Below, in pieces: positions 26,572 to 36,530 of a stretch of 64,000 bases of DNA (positions within the stretch are counted from its first letter, which is position 1; the number at the start of each line of letters is the position of its first letter). Made by a program: the position numbers and the translations under genes. The stretch lies in NCBI GenBank assembly GCA_903906315.1, contig CAIVJW010000365.1, forward strand, positions 1 through 64,000, read 5' to 3'. The notes under the pieces are model-generated. The model did no database searches, was not told the DNA's origin, and saw only the letters and a list, made by a program, of their open reading frames with translations. The DNA is from an uncultured delta proteobacterium. Lineage in GTDB: Bacteria > Myxococcota_A > Polyangia > Polyangiales > Polyangiaceae.

Positions 26572-29526
26572 GTGGCCGTGACGAGTCCGCTCCAGAGCCT
26601 CCTCGAGGCCGTCCGCAAAGCCTGCCTCCCCGGTCCCTGGTCGCAGGGCGTCAAGCTCGCGCGCGACGACCGCGTGTTCGACCGCAAGGACGGCGCCGAC
26701 ACGGTCACCGTCCGCGTGCGCGCGCCCGGCGCCGCCGTCGCGCCGTCGGTCACGCTCTATCCGGCCGACGGCGAGTGGGGCTGCGACTGCGACGGGCAGG
26801 CCGATCCGTGCGCGCACGTCGCGGCGGCCGTGATCGCCCTGACCCAGTCCGACGACGCGGGCGCGGCGCTGCCCGCGGCCGAGCCGGGCGCGCACCTGCG
26901 CTATCGGCTCAAGCGCAACAACGGGGCGCTGTCGCTCGAGCGGTTCGTCGTCAAGGTCGACGGCACGCAGGAGGTGCTGCGCGTCTCGATCACCGGGCCC
27001 GGGGGGCGCGCGGCGTCGGCCGGGGTCGATCCGTCGCACGCGGACCTCGCCATCGACCGCATCGTCGGCGGGCGACAGGTCGGCTACTTCCCGCCCGATC
27101 GGCTGCTCGAGCTGTTCGAGGCGCTGTCGGCGGCGCCGGACGTCCTGCTCGAGGACGACCCCGTGAAGATCGCGCGCGAGCCCGTGCGGCCGCTCGCGAA
27201 GGTCGTCGATCAGGCCGACGGCGTGGTCCTCGTGCTCGAGCGCGATCCGCGGGTGACCGAGATCGTCGTCGCCGAGATCGCGCGCTGCGCCGACGGCGCG
27301 CTGCACCCGCTGGCCGACACCGACCTCACGGGCGCGCGCCTCGAGCGCCTGCCGCTCCGCCGCCCGTTCGCGCGGGCCGACCTCGGGCGGTTCGTGACGC
27401 AGGTGCTGCCCGAGATGCAGAAGCGCTTCGACGTCGACGTGCAGACGCGCCGCCTGCCGCGCACGCACGGCGGGCTCCGGCCGCGCATTCACTTCGAGCT
27501 GTCGCAGAAGGCCAACCACGCGCTGACCGTCGCGGCGAGCCTCGTCTACGGCAACCCGCCCGAGGCCCGCATCGAGCACGGCAAGCTCGTGCAGCTCGCG
27601 CGCAAGGTGCCCGTGCGCGACGAGGCCGCCGAGCGCGAGCTGCTCGCCCGCCTGCGCGACGAGCTGCACCTCGTGCCCGGCCGCGCGGTCGATTTCAGCG
27701 GGTCGGATGCGGCCCGCTTCGCCGCGCGCCTCTCCGCGTGGGGCGCGACCTACGGCGACGAGGCCGGCGACCGCGGGATCCTCGGCAAGGGCAAGCTCGT
27801 CGCGCACATCGGCATCGACGGCGACGCGTTCGACGTGACGTTCGACCTCGTCGCCGACGGCGCGCCCGAGGACGGCACCGCGAAGCCCATCGGGCGCGCC
27901 GACGCCGCGGCCGTGCTCAAGGCCTGGCGCGATGGGCTGCCGCTCGTGCCGCTGCTCGAGGGCGGCTTCGCGCCCTTGCCGGCGGACTGGCTCTCGCGCT
28001 TCGGCGCGCGCGTCTCGGAGCTGCTCGCCGCGCGGCGCGAGGACGGCAAGATCGAGAAGGCCGCGATCGTCGCGCTCGCCGAGCTCTGCGACGATCTCGA
28101 CGCGCCGCGGCCCGCGAGCTTCGCCACGCTCGAGCCGCTGCTCTCCGGCTTTGCCTCCATCCCGGAGGCGGCGCTGCCGGCCGACCTCGACGCGACGCTC
28201 CGCCCCTACCAGGCGCGCGGCTACGACTGGCTCGCGTTCCTGCGCGACGCCGGCCTCGGCGCCGTGCTCGCCGACGACATGGGCCTCGGCAAGACGGTGC
28301 AGATGCTCTGCGCGATGAAGGGCCGCACGCTCGTCGTCTGCCCGCGCAGCGTCGTGCACAACTGGGCGGCCGAGATCCGCCGCTTCCGCCCCGGCCTCCG
28401 CCACTCGACCTACCACGGCCCCCGGCGCGTCCTCGACCGCGAGGCCGACGTCGTGCTGACGACGTACGCGATCCTGCGCCTGGACGCCGCCGAGCTCGCG
28501 CGCGAGGCGTGGGACGTGGTCGTCCTCGACGAGGCGCAGGCCATCAAGAACCCCGACAGCCAGGTCGCGCGCGCCGCCTACGGCATCAGCTCCGGCTTCA
28601 AGGTCGCCCTCTCCGGCACGCCCGTCGAGAACCGGCTCGAGGAGCTGTGGAGCCTGCTGCACTTCACCAACCGCGGCCTGCTCGGCGGTCGCGCCGACTT
28701 CGACGTGCGGTACGGCAGGCCGATCGGCAACGGCGAGCCGGGCGCGGCCGAGCGGCTGCGCAAGAAGATCCGGCCCTTCGTCCTGCGGCGGAAGAAGCGC
28801 GAGGTCGCGCCCGAGCTGCCGCCGCGCGTCGAGCAGGTGCTCTACTGCGAGCTCGAGGATCGCGAGCGCGACGTCTACGAGGCCGTGCGCGCCGCGACCC
28901 GCAAGGAGATCGTCGCGCGGCTCTCCGAGGGCGGCAGCGTGCTCGCCGCGCTCGAGGCGCTGCTGCGCCTCCGTCAGGCCTCGTGTCACTCGAACCTCGT
29001 GCCGGGCCAGCACGCGGACACCTCGGCCAAGGTCGAGCGCCTGCTCGAGTCGCTCGAGGACGCCGCGGCCGACGGCCACAAGGCGCTCGTCTTCTCGCAG
29101 TGGACGTCGTTCCTCGACCTCGTCGAGCCGCACCTCGTGCGGGCGGGCATCCCGTTCACGCGCCTCGACGGGTCGACGCGCGATCGCGCGGGCGTGGTCG
29201 CGCAGTTCCAGGACGACAAGGGGCCGCCCGTGATGCTGATCTCGCTCAAGGCCGGCGGCACGGGCCTGAACCTCACCGCCGCCGATCACGTCTTCCTGCT
29301 CGACCCGTGGTGGAACCCGGCCGTCGAGGATCAGGCGGCCGACCGCGCCCACCGCATCGGCCAGGACAAGCCGGTGATGGTCTATCGCCTCGTCGCGAAG
29401 GACACCGTCGAGGAGCGCATCCTCGCCCTGCAGGACCGCAAGCGCGGCATCGCCGAGGCCGCGCTCGGCGGGGCGGACCGCGCCGCGAGCCTGACGCGCG
29501 ACGACCTCATGGAGCTCCTGGCGTAG
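26572..29526 (+). CDS. SWIM zinc-finger SNF2-family helicase
   Basis: 984-aa SWI2/SNF2 ATPase of the bacterial RapA/HepA-like group. A SWIM zinc finger lies near the N-terminus with C71, C73, C80 and H82 ([14 protein letters not shown]). The C-terminal half holds the motor: the Walker A segment DDMGLGKT (about 568-575), DEAQ (about 652-655, the DEAH-box position), [17 protein letters not shown], and the second RecA-like lobe with SQWTSFLDL and DRAHRIGQ. Such proteins remodel protein-DNA complexes and often affect transcription or repair; the target is unknown. Start GTG at 26572; a second GTG two codons later is possible. It is the largest gene of the plus-strand run and stands 54 bases after the J-like gene. 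Confidence 0.9.
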   Translation: MAVTSPLQSLLEAVRKACLPGPWSQGVKLARDDRVFDRKDGADTVTVRVRAPGAAVAPSVTLYPADGEWGCDCDGQADPCAHVAAAVIALTQSDDAGAALPAAEPGAHLRYRLKRNNGALSLERFVVKVDGTQEVLRVSITGPGGRAASAGVDPSHADLAIDRIVGGRQVGYFPPDRLLELFEALSAAPDVLLEDDPVKIAREPVRPLAKVVDQADGVVLVLERDPRVTEIVVAEIARCADGALHPLADTDLTGARLERLPLRRPFARADLGRFVTQVLPEMQKRFDVDVQTRRLPRTHGGLRPRIHFELSQKANHALTVAASLVYGNPPEARIEHGKLVQLARKVPVRDEAAERELLARLRDELHLVPGRAVDFSGSDAARFAARLSAWGATYGDEAGDRGILGKGKLVAHIGIDGDAFDVTFDLVADGAPEDGTAKPIGRADAAAVLKAWRDGLPLVPLLEGGFAPLPADWLSRFGARVSELLAARREDGKIEKAAIVALAELCDDLDAPRPASFATLEPLLSGFASIPEAALPADLDATLRPYQARGYDWLAFLRDAGLGAVLADDMGLGKTVQMLCAMKGRTLVVCPRSVVHNWAAEIRRFRPGLRHSTYHGPRRVLDREADVVLTTYAILRLDAAELAREAWDVVVLDEAQAIKNPDSQVARAAYGISSGFKVALSGTPVENRLEELWSLLHFTNRGLLGGRADFDVRYGRPIGNGEPGAAERLRKKIRPFVLRRKKREVAPELPPRVEQVLYCELEDRERDVYEAVRAATRKEIVARLSEGGSVLAALEALLRLRQASCHSNLVPGQHADTSAKVERLLESLEDAAADGHKALVFSQWTSFLDLVEPHLVRAGIPFTRLDGSTRDRAGVVAQFQDDKGPPVMLISLKAGGTGLNLTAADHVFLLDPWWNPAVEDQAADRAHRIGQDKPVMVYRLVAKDTVEERILALQDRKRGIAEAALGGADRAASLTRDDLMELLA

Positions 29527-29580
29527 CGGGGTCGGCGCGGGCACCGGTCGGCGATCCGGGCTACAAGGGGGCGCCTGTCC

Positions 29581-30765
29581 ATGAAGAGCCCGCTCCTGCC
29601 CCTCTTTCTGACCGTCTTCGTCGACGTCCTCGGCCTGACGATCATCCTGCCGCTCCTGCCGTTTTACGCGCAGCACTTCGGGGCGCCGCCGTGGCTCATC
29701 GGCATCCTCGGCGCGAGCTACGCGGCCTGCCAGCTCGTCTCCGGGCCGATCCTCGGCCGCATCTCGGACGTGGTCGGCCGCAAGCCGACGCTGCTCGTGA
29801 GCCAGGCCGGCACGTTCGTCGGCTTCCTGATGATCGGGTCCGCCGGGTCGCTCTGGATGCTCTTCGCGGGCCGCATCATCGACGGCCTCACGGCGGGCAA
29901 CCTCAGCATCGCGCAGGCGTACATCTCGGACGTCACCAAGCCCGAGCACCGCACGCGCGCCTTCGGCCTCATCGGCATCTCGTTCGGCCTGGGCTTCCTC
30001 ATCGGCCCGGCCATCTCGGGCGTGCTCGCCTCCCGCTTCGGCTACGGCGCGCCGGCCTACGCGGCCGCCGGCCTGTCGGCGCTGTCGATCCTCTTCACGG
30101 CGACTCTCCTGCCCGCCAAGCCCCCGCTCGCCGAGCCGCACGCCTCGCCCGCCGAGGCGACGGCGCGCCGCGGCTTCGACCTCGGGCGCTTCTTCGGTCG
30201 CCCCGAGCCGCGCACGCGCCTGCTGCAGTTTTTCGCCTACACGCTCGCATTCGCGACGCTCTTCGGCACCGGCCTCGCGCTCTTCCTCTCGCGCCAGCCC
30301 GGCCTCGAGTACGACGTGCGCAAGACCGGCTGGGTCTTCGCCTACGTCGGCCTGCTCGGCGCCCTGATCCAGGGGGGCCTCCTCGGCCGGCTGGTCAAGC
30401 GCCACGGCGACGAGAAGCTCGCCGCGACGGCGTTCGCCCTGATGGCCGCCGGCTATGGCCTGATCGGCTTCGCCCACTCGACGCCCGTGCTGCTCGTGCT
30501 CATGGCGATCGGCGGCATGGGGGTCGGGCTCGGCCGGCCCACGATCACGACGCTGCTCACCAAGAGCGTGGGCCGCAACGAGCAGGGCGCCGCGCTCGGC
30601 CTGAGCCAGTCGCTCGGCAGCGTCGCGCAGATCGTCGGCCAGACGCTCGCGGGCCTGCTCATCTCGCACGGCCTGCTGTTCACCTACGGCCTCGCCGGCG
30701 CGGTGTTCGCGCTGTGCGGCCTCGCCGCGTCGCTCGCCTACCGCCGGCCCGCCGCCGCGGCCTGA
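29581..30765 (+). CDS. major facilitator superfamily exporter, TetA-like
   Basis: 394 aa with 12 hydrophobic segments, typical for the DHA1 group of drug:proton antiporters. The N-terminus (LFLTVFVDVLGLTIILPLLP) and the loop GRISDVVGRKPTLLVS between helices 2 and 3 are the MFS signature A in the form seen in TetA-like transporters. The motif at the end of helix 4 to 5 (GISFGLGFLIGPAISG) fits the antiporter motif C. A central cytoplasmic loop carries a charged stretch before the seventh helix. The substrate is not predictable. Its stop is only three bases from the stop of the convergent membrane-protein gene, so transcripts probably overlap. Confidence 0.87.
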   Translation: MKSPLLPLFLTVFVDVLGLTIILPLLPFYAQHFGAPPWLIGILGASYAACQLVSGPILGRISDVVGRKPTLLVSQAGTFVGFLMIGSAGSLWMLFAGRIIDGLTAGNLSIAQAYISDVTKPEHRTRAFGLIGISFGLGFLIGPAISGVLASRFGYGAPAYAAAGLSALSILFTATLLPAKPPLAEPHASPAEATARRGFDLGRFFGRPEPRTRLLQFFAYTLAFATLFGTGLALFLSRQPGLEYDVRKTGWVFAYVGLLGALIQGGLLGRLVKRHGDEKLAATAFALMAAGYGLIGFAHSTPVLLVLMAIGGMGVGLGRPTITTLLTKSVGRNEQGAALGLSQSLGSVAQIVGQTLAGLLISHGLLFTYGLAGAVFALCGLAASLAYRRPAAAA

Positions 30766-30768
30766 CCG

Positions 30769-32958
30769 TCAGCGAGGCGGGGCCGCCTCGATCACCCACA
30801 CGTGGTAGTTCGTCCACTCGCCCTCGACCGGGGTGAGCTCGAGATCGACGCGGTCGCCCTGGCCGGCCGGCAGCGCGATCGACGGCTCGCTCCACCCGCG
30901 GCGATCGGGCTCGACCGCGATCGTGCCGAGGAGCTTGCCCGCGGATCGCACCTCGACCCTGGCCGGGTGCGCGGCGGCGGTCCGCACGGCGAGGCGGCCC
31001 GGCCCCGCCGGCGTGGCGAGGCGCAGCGACTCGGTGCGCCCCTCGGGGATGACGCGCCCGGCGTCGAAGAGGTCGCGCGCGCGGTCGGCCGGATCGGAGA
31101 GCACGCGGAGCTCGACGAAGCCGGCCTGCGGGCGCGGGAAGGCGTAGCCGTGATCGCGCTCGCTCACGAGGTCGGCGACGTCGACCTCGTCGACCACGCC
31201 CTCGCCGCGCGCGAGCGATCGGGGCGCGCCCACGGGGTCGAGCGCGCTCCAGTCGGCGCGGTAGAGGACCTTCTCCGCGCCGCCGCAGATCACGTTGCCG
31301 AGCACCGGGAAGGCCTCGAGGCGCTGCCCGAAGAGCGTCGGTAGATCGCCCCACCACGACGGGTAGATGGCCATCGCGTCGGGGCGGTCTCCCGCGGGCA
31401 TCCGCTCGATGAGCTCGAGCGAGGCGCCGAGGCCGTGCACCCCGGCGCGCGCGAACGGCAGGTCGTGGTAGCCGCCGAGGCCGATGAAATCGAGCCCCGC
31501 GCGGTCCGAGACGTAGAGCAGCGCCCCGGCGTCGCCGACGAGCACGCGCCGCGGGCCGAGCGCGGCGAGGCGCTTGCCGGCGACCATGTGCTGGTCGCGG
31601 ATGTTCCGGCACGCTCGGGCGAAGAACCACACCTGGTCGCGGAAGTTCGCCGCCTGCCACGTCACGAACGTCGAGCAGATCCACGCGGCGAGCCCGGCGC
31701 GCGCGAGCCAGAACGCGCGGCCCGCGATCGAGGCGCCGAAGCGCGAGAGGATCACCGCGAGGCCGGCGGCGGCGAGCAGGAAGAGCCACGCCACCGCGGG
31801 CATCGTGTAGCGCTCGTTCTGCCAGCGGACCTGGCCGTTCAGCGCGACGAGGTAGAGCCACAGGGCGATCTGCGCCCAGATCAGGAGCGCGAGGCCGCGC
31901 GTGCGCTTGTCGAGGAGCGGCACGAGCGCGACCCACACGACGAGCCACGGGTACTGATCCTTGTCCGAGGTGAAGTGGTGCTCGGTCAGGCGCTCGCGCA
32001 CGTACTTCACGAGGAACCAGTACTCGTCCCACTTCTCCTGGGCCGTCATGTACGGGTTGCTGATCACGAGCTTGGTGATGGCGCCCGCCTGCGACCACTC
32101 GCCGGTGAAGATGCGGTTCGCGCCGATCTGCAGCGCGGCCGCGATCGCCCCCGGGATCGCGAGGCGCGCCGCCAGCGCGAGCCCGCGGCGGAGGCCGCGC
32201 CGCCTGCGCGCGGCGATCACGACGTACGCCGCGAAGGCCGCGACGCACACGAACGACTCCGGTCGCGTCAGGAAGAGCAGCGCGTTCGCGGCGCCCGCGC
32301 GCCAGGCGAGGCGCTCGAGCGACGGCGGGGCGCGGCCGAAGTCGCGCTCGGTGCGCCCGCGGCACGCGCCCGCGAGGTCGAGCGTCGTCACGAGCGCGGC
32401 GCCCCACGTCGCCAGGTGGAATGCGTTCTCCATGCCGCTGAAGAGCGACCAGTCGAGCGCGCCGAGCGAGAGCAGCACCGGCGGCGCGAGGTACTTCGCC
32501 CCGCGGCCCAGGCCCCCGACGAGGCGCGACGACGCGACGAAGAACCCGACGAGCGAGAGGCACGCGACGATCGCCGCGAACCGCATGAGGTCGAGGCCCT
32601 TCCACCCCGCGAGCCAGCCGATCGAGAGCACGAACGGGTACGCGAGGCTCGTGTTGCCGCTCGAGAACCCGTTGCCCTCGGACCATTGAAACGGAAAGCC
32701 GCGGGCGGTCGCGCGGGCGTAGTCGAAGTGGATGAACACGTCGTCGAGCGGCGCCGACCACTGCCCGCGCGTCTGCGCGAGCATGGCGCCGTAGAACACG
32801 GCGGCGACGTACAGCACGCACGCGCTGGCGAAGCCGACGAAGAGCGGCCCGTCGATCACGTCCCATCGCGCCGCGATCGCGTCGAGGAGCGCAGCCGCGC
32901 CGCCGCGGGGCGTCGCTCGGGAACGGAACGTGCGCGCGGACACGAGGCCTCTTACCAC
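30769..32958 (-). CDS. multi-pass membrane protein, GT-C glycosyltransferase-like
   Basis: 729 aa with about 12 membrane segments over residues 35-440 and a soluble tail of about 290 residues. The first large loop after a transmembrane helix has SAPLDDVFIHFDYARATARG followed by FPFQWSEGNGFSSGNTSLAYP. The paired acidic residues are placed like the catalytic aspartates of GT-C glycosyltransferases. The tail has a beta-rich end (GDRVDLELTPVEGEWTNYHV) that may bind sugar. Function in glycosylating envelope lipid or protein is inferred from topology only. Start is GTG at 32958. It lies alone between convergent and divergent neighbours. Confidence 0.55.
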   Translation of the reverse strand: MVRGLVSARTFRSRATPRGGAAALLDAIAARWDVIDGPLFVGFASACVLYVAAVFYGAMLAQTRGQWSAPLDDVFIHFDYARATARGFPFQWSEGNGFSSGNTSLAYPFVLSIGWLAGWKGLDLMRFAAIVACLSLVGFFVASSRLVGGLGRGAKYLAPPVLLSLGALDWSLFSGMENAFHLATWGAALVTTLDLAGACRGRTERDFGRAPPSLERLAWRAGAANALLFLTRPESFVCVAAFAAYVVIAARRRRGLRRGLALAARLAIPGAIAAALQIGANRIFTGEWSQAGAITKLVISNPYMTAQEKWDEYWFLVKYVRERLTEHHFTSDKDQYPWLVVWVALVPLLDKRTRGLALLIWAQIALWLYLVALNGQVRWQNERYTMPAVAWLFLLAAAGLAVILSRFGASIAGRAFWLARAGLAAWICSTFVTWQAANFRDQVWFFARACRNIRDQHMVAGKRLAALGPRRVLVGDAGALLYVSDRAGLDFIGLGGYHDLPFARAGVHGLGASLELIERMPAGDRPDAMAIYPSWWGDLPTLFGQRLEAFPVLGNVICGGAEKVLYRADWSALDPVGAPRSLARGEGVVDEVDVADLVSERDHGYAFPRPQAGFVELRVLSDPADRARDLFDAGRVIPEGRTESLRLATPAGPGRLAVRTAAAHPARVEVRSAGKLLGTIAVEPDRRGWSEPSIALPAGQGDRVDLELTPVEGEWTNYHVWVIEAAPPR

Positions 32959-33095
32959 GAGATTGCTCCCCTTCGACGCGGAGCGGGCGCGCCCTGGCCG
33001 GGTCGGGGCCCTCGTCGTTGACCCTCACCCCCGCGGTCTGTACAAATGACGCCCGCAAAGCGTCGTCAGGGCCGCTCGCACGCGGCAGGTGGTCC

Positions 33096-34805
33096 ATGCG
33101 CTGGTTCGTCGAGTTCTCCACCCTGGGCAAGGGCGCCGCTCCCCCCGTGGTCCTGTGCGTCGAGGCCGCGCAGTGGCAGCCGGCGTTGCAGAAGGCCCGA
33201 TCGTTCCACGGCGACGACGGCTCCCTGTCGAACTTCTCGATCGAGCTCCTCGACGAGGGATATCGCGCGATCGACCCCGCGACGCGGCACAAATACCTCG
33301 TGCGGCGCGCGCCCGACGACGCGCCGCTGACCGACCTGGCGGCCTCCGCGGCGGCCCCTGCGCCGGCCTCTGCGGCGGCCCCCGCCCCGGCGCCTGCTCC
33401 GGCTCCCGAGGTCGCTCCGGCAGCGAGCTCCTCGGGGGCAGCCAGCCTGTCGCGCACGGCGGCCTTCGGCTCGCGCGGTTCCGCCGAGGTGCGCTCCGCG
33501 GCCGATGAGGCCGCCAAGCGCGCGTCGGCCCGCCCGGGCCCCATCGCCGACGAGGCGACGACGGTCGCGCCCTCGGCCGAGAAGGTCGCCCGCGCCATCT
33601 TCCAGCCCGAGCCCACGGTCGTCGGCGCGCCCGCCGAGCTGCTCTTCAAGCGCGAGGACGACCCGTCCGACCGATCGCCCCTGAGCTACCGAGAGTACGC
33701 CTACCTGGTCGACCCCGGCACACCCGAGGACGCCTGTGTGGCCCTGCTGCGCGAGCGCTTCGAGGCCGTGCACGTCGCCCTTCGAGGCGTGAAGGCGGGG
33801 CGCCTCGTCAACCTGGCGCTCTTCGACCACCGCTTCTCCGGCAAGCCGCAGCGTCGCCCGATCGCGACCCTGATGTGGAAGGACTGGCGCGGCGACGACC
33901 CGGAGATCCGGTTCCCGGCCCGCGAGGCCGCGGGCGAGACGCCGACCCCGCTCGCGGCGATGCCGATCCTCGAGGTCGAGGCCGGCCCCCGCTCCGCTCC
34001 GCCCCCGTCGGCCGCGAAGCCCGAGCCCGCCCCGGTCGCGACCGAGCGCCGGTCGACGCCGCCGCCCGAGAAGCGCCGATCGACTCCGCCGCCGGCCGGC
34101 GCGCCCCGATCGACCCCGCCGCCGGCCGGCAAGCCGCGATCGAACCCGCCGTCGGCGAGCACGCGCGTCTCCGGCGACGACCTGCTCGCGGAGCTGTTCG
34201 AGGCGTTCTGCGACCTGCACTTCCTCCGCGACTCGCTCGAGGGCGCGGACTTCATCCTCTCGCTCGTCGCCGAGAAGCTGCCGTGCGAGGTCTGCCTCGT
34301 CTCGCTCTTCGACATCGATCGCCGCGAGTTCGTCGTCGTTCGGCAGAACGGCGGCCGCGCCAACATCCTGCTGCAGCGCCAGCCCGACCGCGCGCCCATC
34401 CCCCTCGCGGCCATGCGCGGGCGCCGCGCGGTCGTCGTCCGCGACGCCGCCAGCGACCCGCGCGTCCTCGACGCCCGGTGGAAGATCCTCGGCGTCGAGG
34501 TCAAGAGCTACGTCTGTGCGCCCGTCGAGCTCGCCGGCCGCTACCTCGGGCTCATCGAGCTCGCCAACCCGCTCGACGGCGGCCGCTTCACCGAGAGCGA
34601 CGGCAACGCGCTCACCTACATCGGCCAGCAGTTCGGTGAGTTCGTGGGCCAGCATGGCGTCCTCGTCGACGAGGAGAGCGTCGCGCCGCCCGCGGCCGCT
34701 GCCGCGCCGACGTCGCGAGCGCAGCCGCGCCCCTCGACGCCGCCCGCGCGCAGCTCCGTCCCGCCGAAGTCCACGTCCAAGATCCAGAGCGGGCGCAGGC
34801 GCTAG
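33096..34805 (+). CDS. GAF-domain signalling protein with long Pro/Ala linkers
   Basis: 569 aa. The N-terminal 75 residues (MRWFVEFSTLGKG onwards) are a small alpha/beta module seen at the front of several myxobacterial signalling proteins. Two Ala/Pro-rich linkers (about 85-145 and 305-355) separate it from a second small domain and then from a GAF domain at about 365-515 (FEAFCDLHFLRDSLEGADF, then VCLVSLFDIDRREFVVVRQN). GAF domains bind small ligands or cofactors, or mediate dimerisation. No output domain follows. The ATG at 33096 is preferred because it begins the conserved module. It precedes the histidine kinase gene by 32 bases, so the two probably act together. Confidence 0.7.
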   Translation: MRWFVEFSTLGKGAAPPVVLCVEAAQWQPALQKARSFHGDDGSLSNFSIELLDEGYRAIDPATRHKYLVRRAPDDAPLTDLAASAAAPAPASAAAPAPAPAPAPEVAPAASSSGAASLSRTAAFGSRGSAEVRSAADEAAKRASARPGPIADEATTVAPSAEKVARAIFQPEPTVVGAPAELLFKREDDPSDRSPLSYREYAYLVDPGTPEDACVALLRERFEAVHVALRGVKAGRLVNLALFDHRFSGKPQRRPIATLMWKDWRGDDPEIRFPAREAAGETPTPLAAMPILEVEAGPRSAPPPSAAKPEPAPVATERRSTPPPEKRRSTPPPAGAPRSTPPPAGKPRSNPPSASTRVSGDDLLAELFEAFCDLHFLRDSLEGADFILSLVAEKLPCEVCLVSLFDIDRREFVVVRQNGGRANILLQRQPDRAPIPLAAMRGRRAVVVRDAASDPRVLDARWKILGVEVKSYVCAPVELAGRYLGLIELANPLDGGRFTESDGNALTYIGQQFGEFVGQHGVLVDEESVAPPAAAAAPTSRAQPRPSTPPARSSVPPKSTSKIQSGRRR

Positions 34806-34837
34806 CCGCGCGCGGGCCGCCGGAGCCGGAGACCATC

Positions 34838-36454
34838 GTGGCGCGCCGGACCCTCGGCGAGCGGCTGCTGCACTTCGTGCTGGTCCCGGCCATCGTGGTG
34901 GCCGTGCTTCTGCTCGGCGCGTTCGCGCTGCGCACCACGCTCCAGATCGAGAAGGCCCGCCAGCAGACGGTCTTCGACGCGACGCTCACGCTCGCCGACG
35001 AGCGCGTGGACCGGCTCGACAAGGTGATCATCGCCCAGGACAACGTGGCGATGGCGCACGTCGACCTCTCGAACCTCGGGTCGATCGCGCGGCGCTGGCT
35101 GCCGACCGCGGCCCGCGAGACGCCGACCCTGCGCGCGATCCTGGTGCTCGACCTTGACGGCCCCGATCACGACGTGCTCGCGTTCGCGTCGCGCCGCGCC
35201 GAGGGCGCGCCCGGGCGCGAGGACGACGCGTTCCGCCGCCTGCTCGTCACGCGCCTCCTGCCGAAGCTCAACCGCGAGGGCGACACCGAGGAGCTGCGCC
35301 ACCTGCACACGACGGTGGACCGGCAGAGCTTCCTCATCAGCTACTGGCAGCGCGTGCTCGACGGCCGGCGGCGCTTGATCGTCGCGTGGCACGACGTCCC
35401 GCGCGTCGTGCACGACGCGATGCCGCGGCTCTATCGCGAGGTCGATCGCGGCGCGAGCCGCATGAACGTCATCGACGAGGACGGGCGCATCGTGTTCGGC
35501 CCGCCCATCAAGGAAGGGGAGTTCACCGTCGGCCGCCCCTTCCCGACGACGCTCTACAACTGGAGGGTGCAGGTCGCGCTCGTGACGGCCGACGAGCTCG
35601 GTCACAAGGTCGAGCGCCAGCGCACGATCGAGATCGGCATCGTCGCCTTCGCGTCCCTCGTCGCGATCCTGGGCGTCTTCATCGTGGTCACGGCCGCGGT
35701 CAAGGAGCGCCGCCTCGCCGCGCTCAAGAGCGACTTCGTCGCGAACGTCTCGCACGAGCTGAAGACGCCGCTGTCGCTCGTGCGCATGTTCGGCGAGCTC
35801 CTGCTCGAGGGCCGCGTCGCCGACGACGCGAAGCGCAAGCAGTACCTGTCCATCATCGTCGGCGAGAGCGAGCGGCTCACCGCGCTCATCGAGAACGTGC
35901 TCGACTTCGCCAAGGTCGAGCGCGGCAAGGCCGCGTACGCGTTCGATCGCGGCGACGTCGGCGACGTGGTCGTGCGCGCCGTCGAGGTGCTGCGTCACCG
36001 GGCCGATCGCGAGCACGTCGAGGTCCACCTCGCCGTCGCCGACGGGCTGCCCTCGGCGCGCATCGACGCGCGCGCGCTCGAGCTCGCGGTCATCAACCTG
36101 GTGGACAACGCCATCAAGTACGCGAAGGAGGGCGGCCGCGTCGACGTGACGGTCGAGGCGAGCGGGCGTCACGTGCGGGTGCGCGTCAGCGACCGCGGGC
36201 CCGGCATCGACGAGGACGAGCAGGAGCGCATCTTCGAGCGATTCGTCCGCGGCAAGCGCGCGGGCGCGGCGCAGGTGCGCGGCAGCGGCATCGGCCTCGC
36301 GCTGGTCAAGCACATCGCCGACAGCCACGGAGGCCGCGTGTCGGTGGAGAGCCCGGTGACGGAGGACGGCAAGGGCACGGCCTTCGTGCTCACGCTCCCG
36401 GCGCTCGGCCCCGCCGCGCCCGAGGCCGCGCCCCCCGCCTCGCCCGTCGCCTGA
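34838..36454 (+). CDS. sensor histidine kinase, periplasmic-sensing type
   Basis: 538 aa. One membrane helix at about 11-31 and another at about 264-287 bound a periplasmic sensor domain of about 230 residues with no family I recognise. The cytoplasmic half has HisKA with the phospho-acceptor histidine at 306 (NVSHELKTPLSLVRMF), N box VDNAIKYA, and ATP-binding motifs DRGPGIDEDE and GSGIGLALVKHI. There is no HAMP domain between the second helix and HisKA. The start is GTG. It follows the GAF protein gene closely, but no response regulator is next to it, so it is an orphan kinase. Confidence 0.9.
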   Translation: MARRTLGERLLHFVLVPAIVVAVLLLGAFALRTTLQIEKARQQTVFDATLTLADERVDRLDKVIIAQDNVAMAHVDLSNLGSIARRWLPTAARETPTLRAILVLDLDGPDHDVLAFASRRAEGAPGREDDAFRRLLVTRLLPKLNREGDTEELRHLHTTVDRQSFLISYWQRVLDGRRRLIVAWHDVPRVVHDAMPRLYREVDRGASRMNVIDEDGRIVFGPPIKEGEFTVGRPFPTTLYNWRVQVALVTADELGHKVERQRTIEIGIVAFASLVAILGVFIVVTAAVKERRLAALKSDFVANVSHELKTPLSLVRMFGELLLEGRVADDAKRKQYLSIIVGESERLTALIENVLDFAKVERGKAAYAFDRGDVGDVVVRAVEVLRHRADREHVEVHLAVADGLPSARIDARALELAVINLVDNAIKYAKEGGRVDVTVEASGRHVRVRVSDRGPGIDEDEQERIFERFVRGKRAGAAQVRGSGIGLALVKHIADSHGGRVSVESPVTEDGKGTAFVLTLPALGPAAPEAAPPASPVA

Positions 36455-36530
36455 TCCGTCGGGCGGGGGCTCGGCGGGGTGGTGGTCGTTGCTCCGCGCC
36501 GGCGAGCGGTGCCAGAGTCACGCGGCCCCG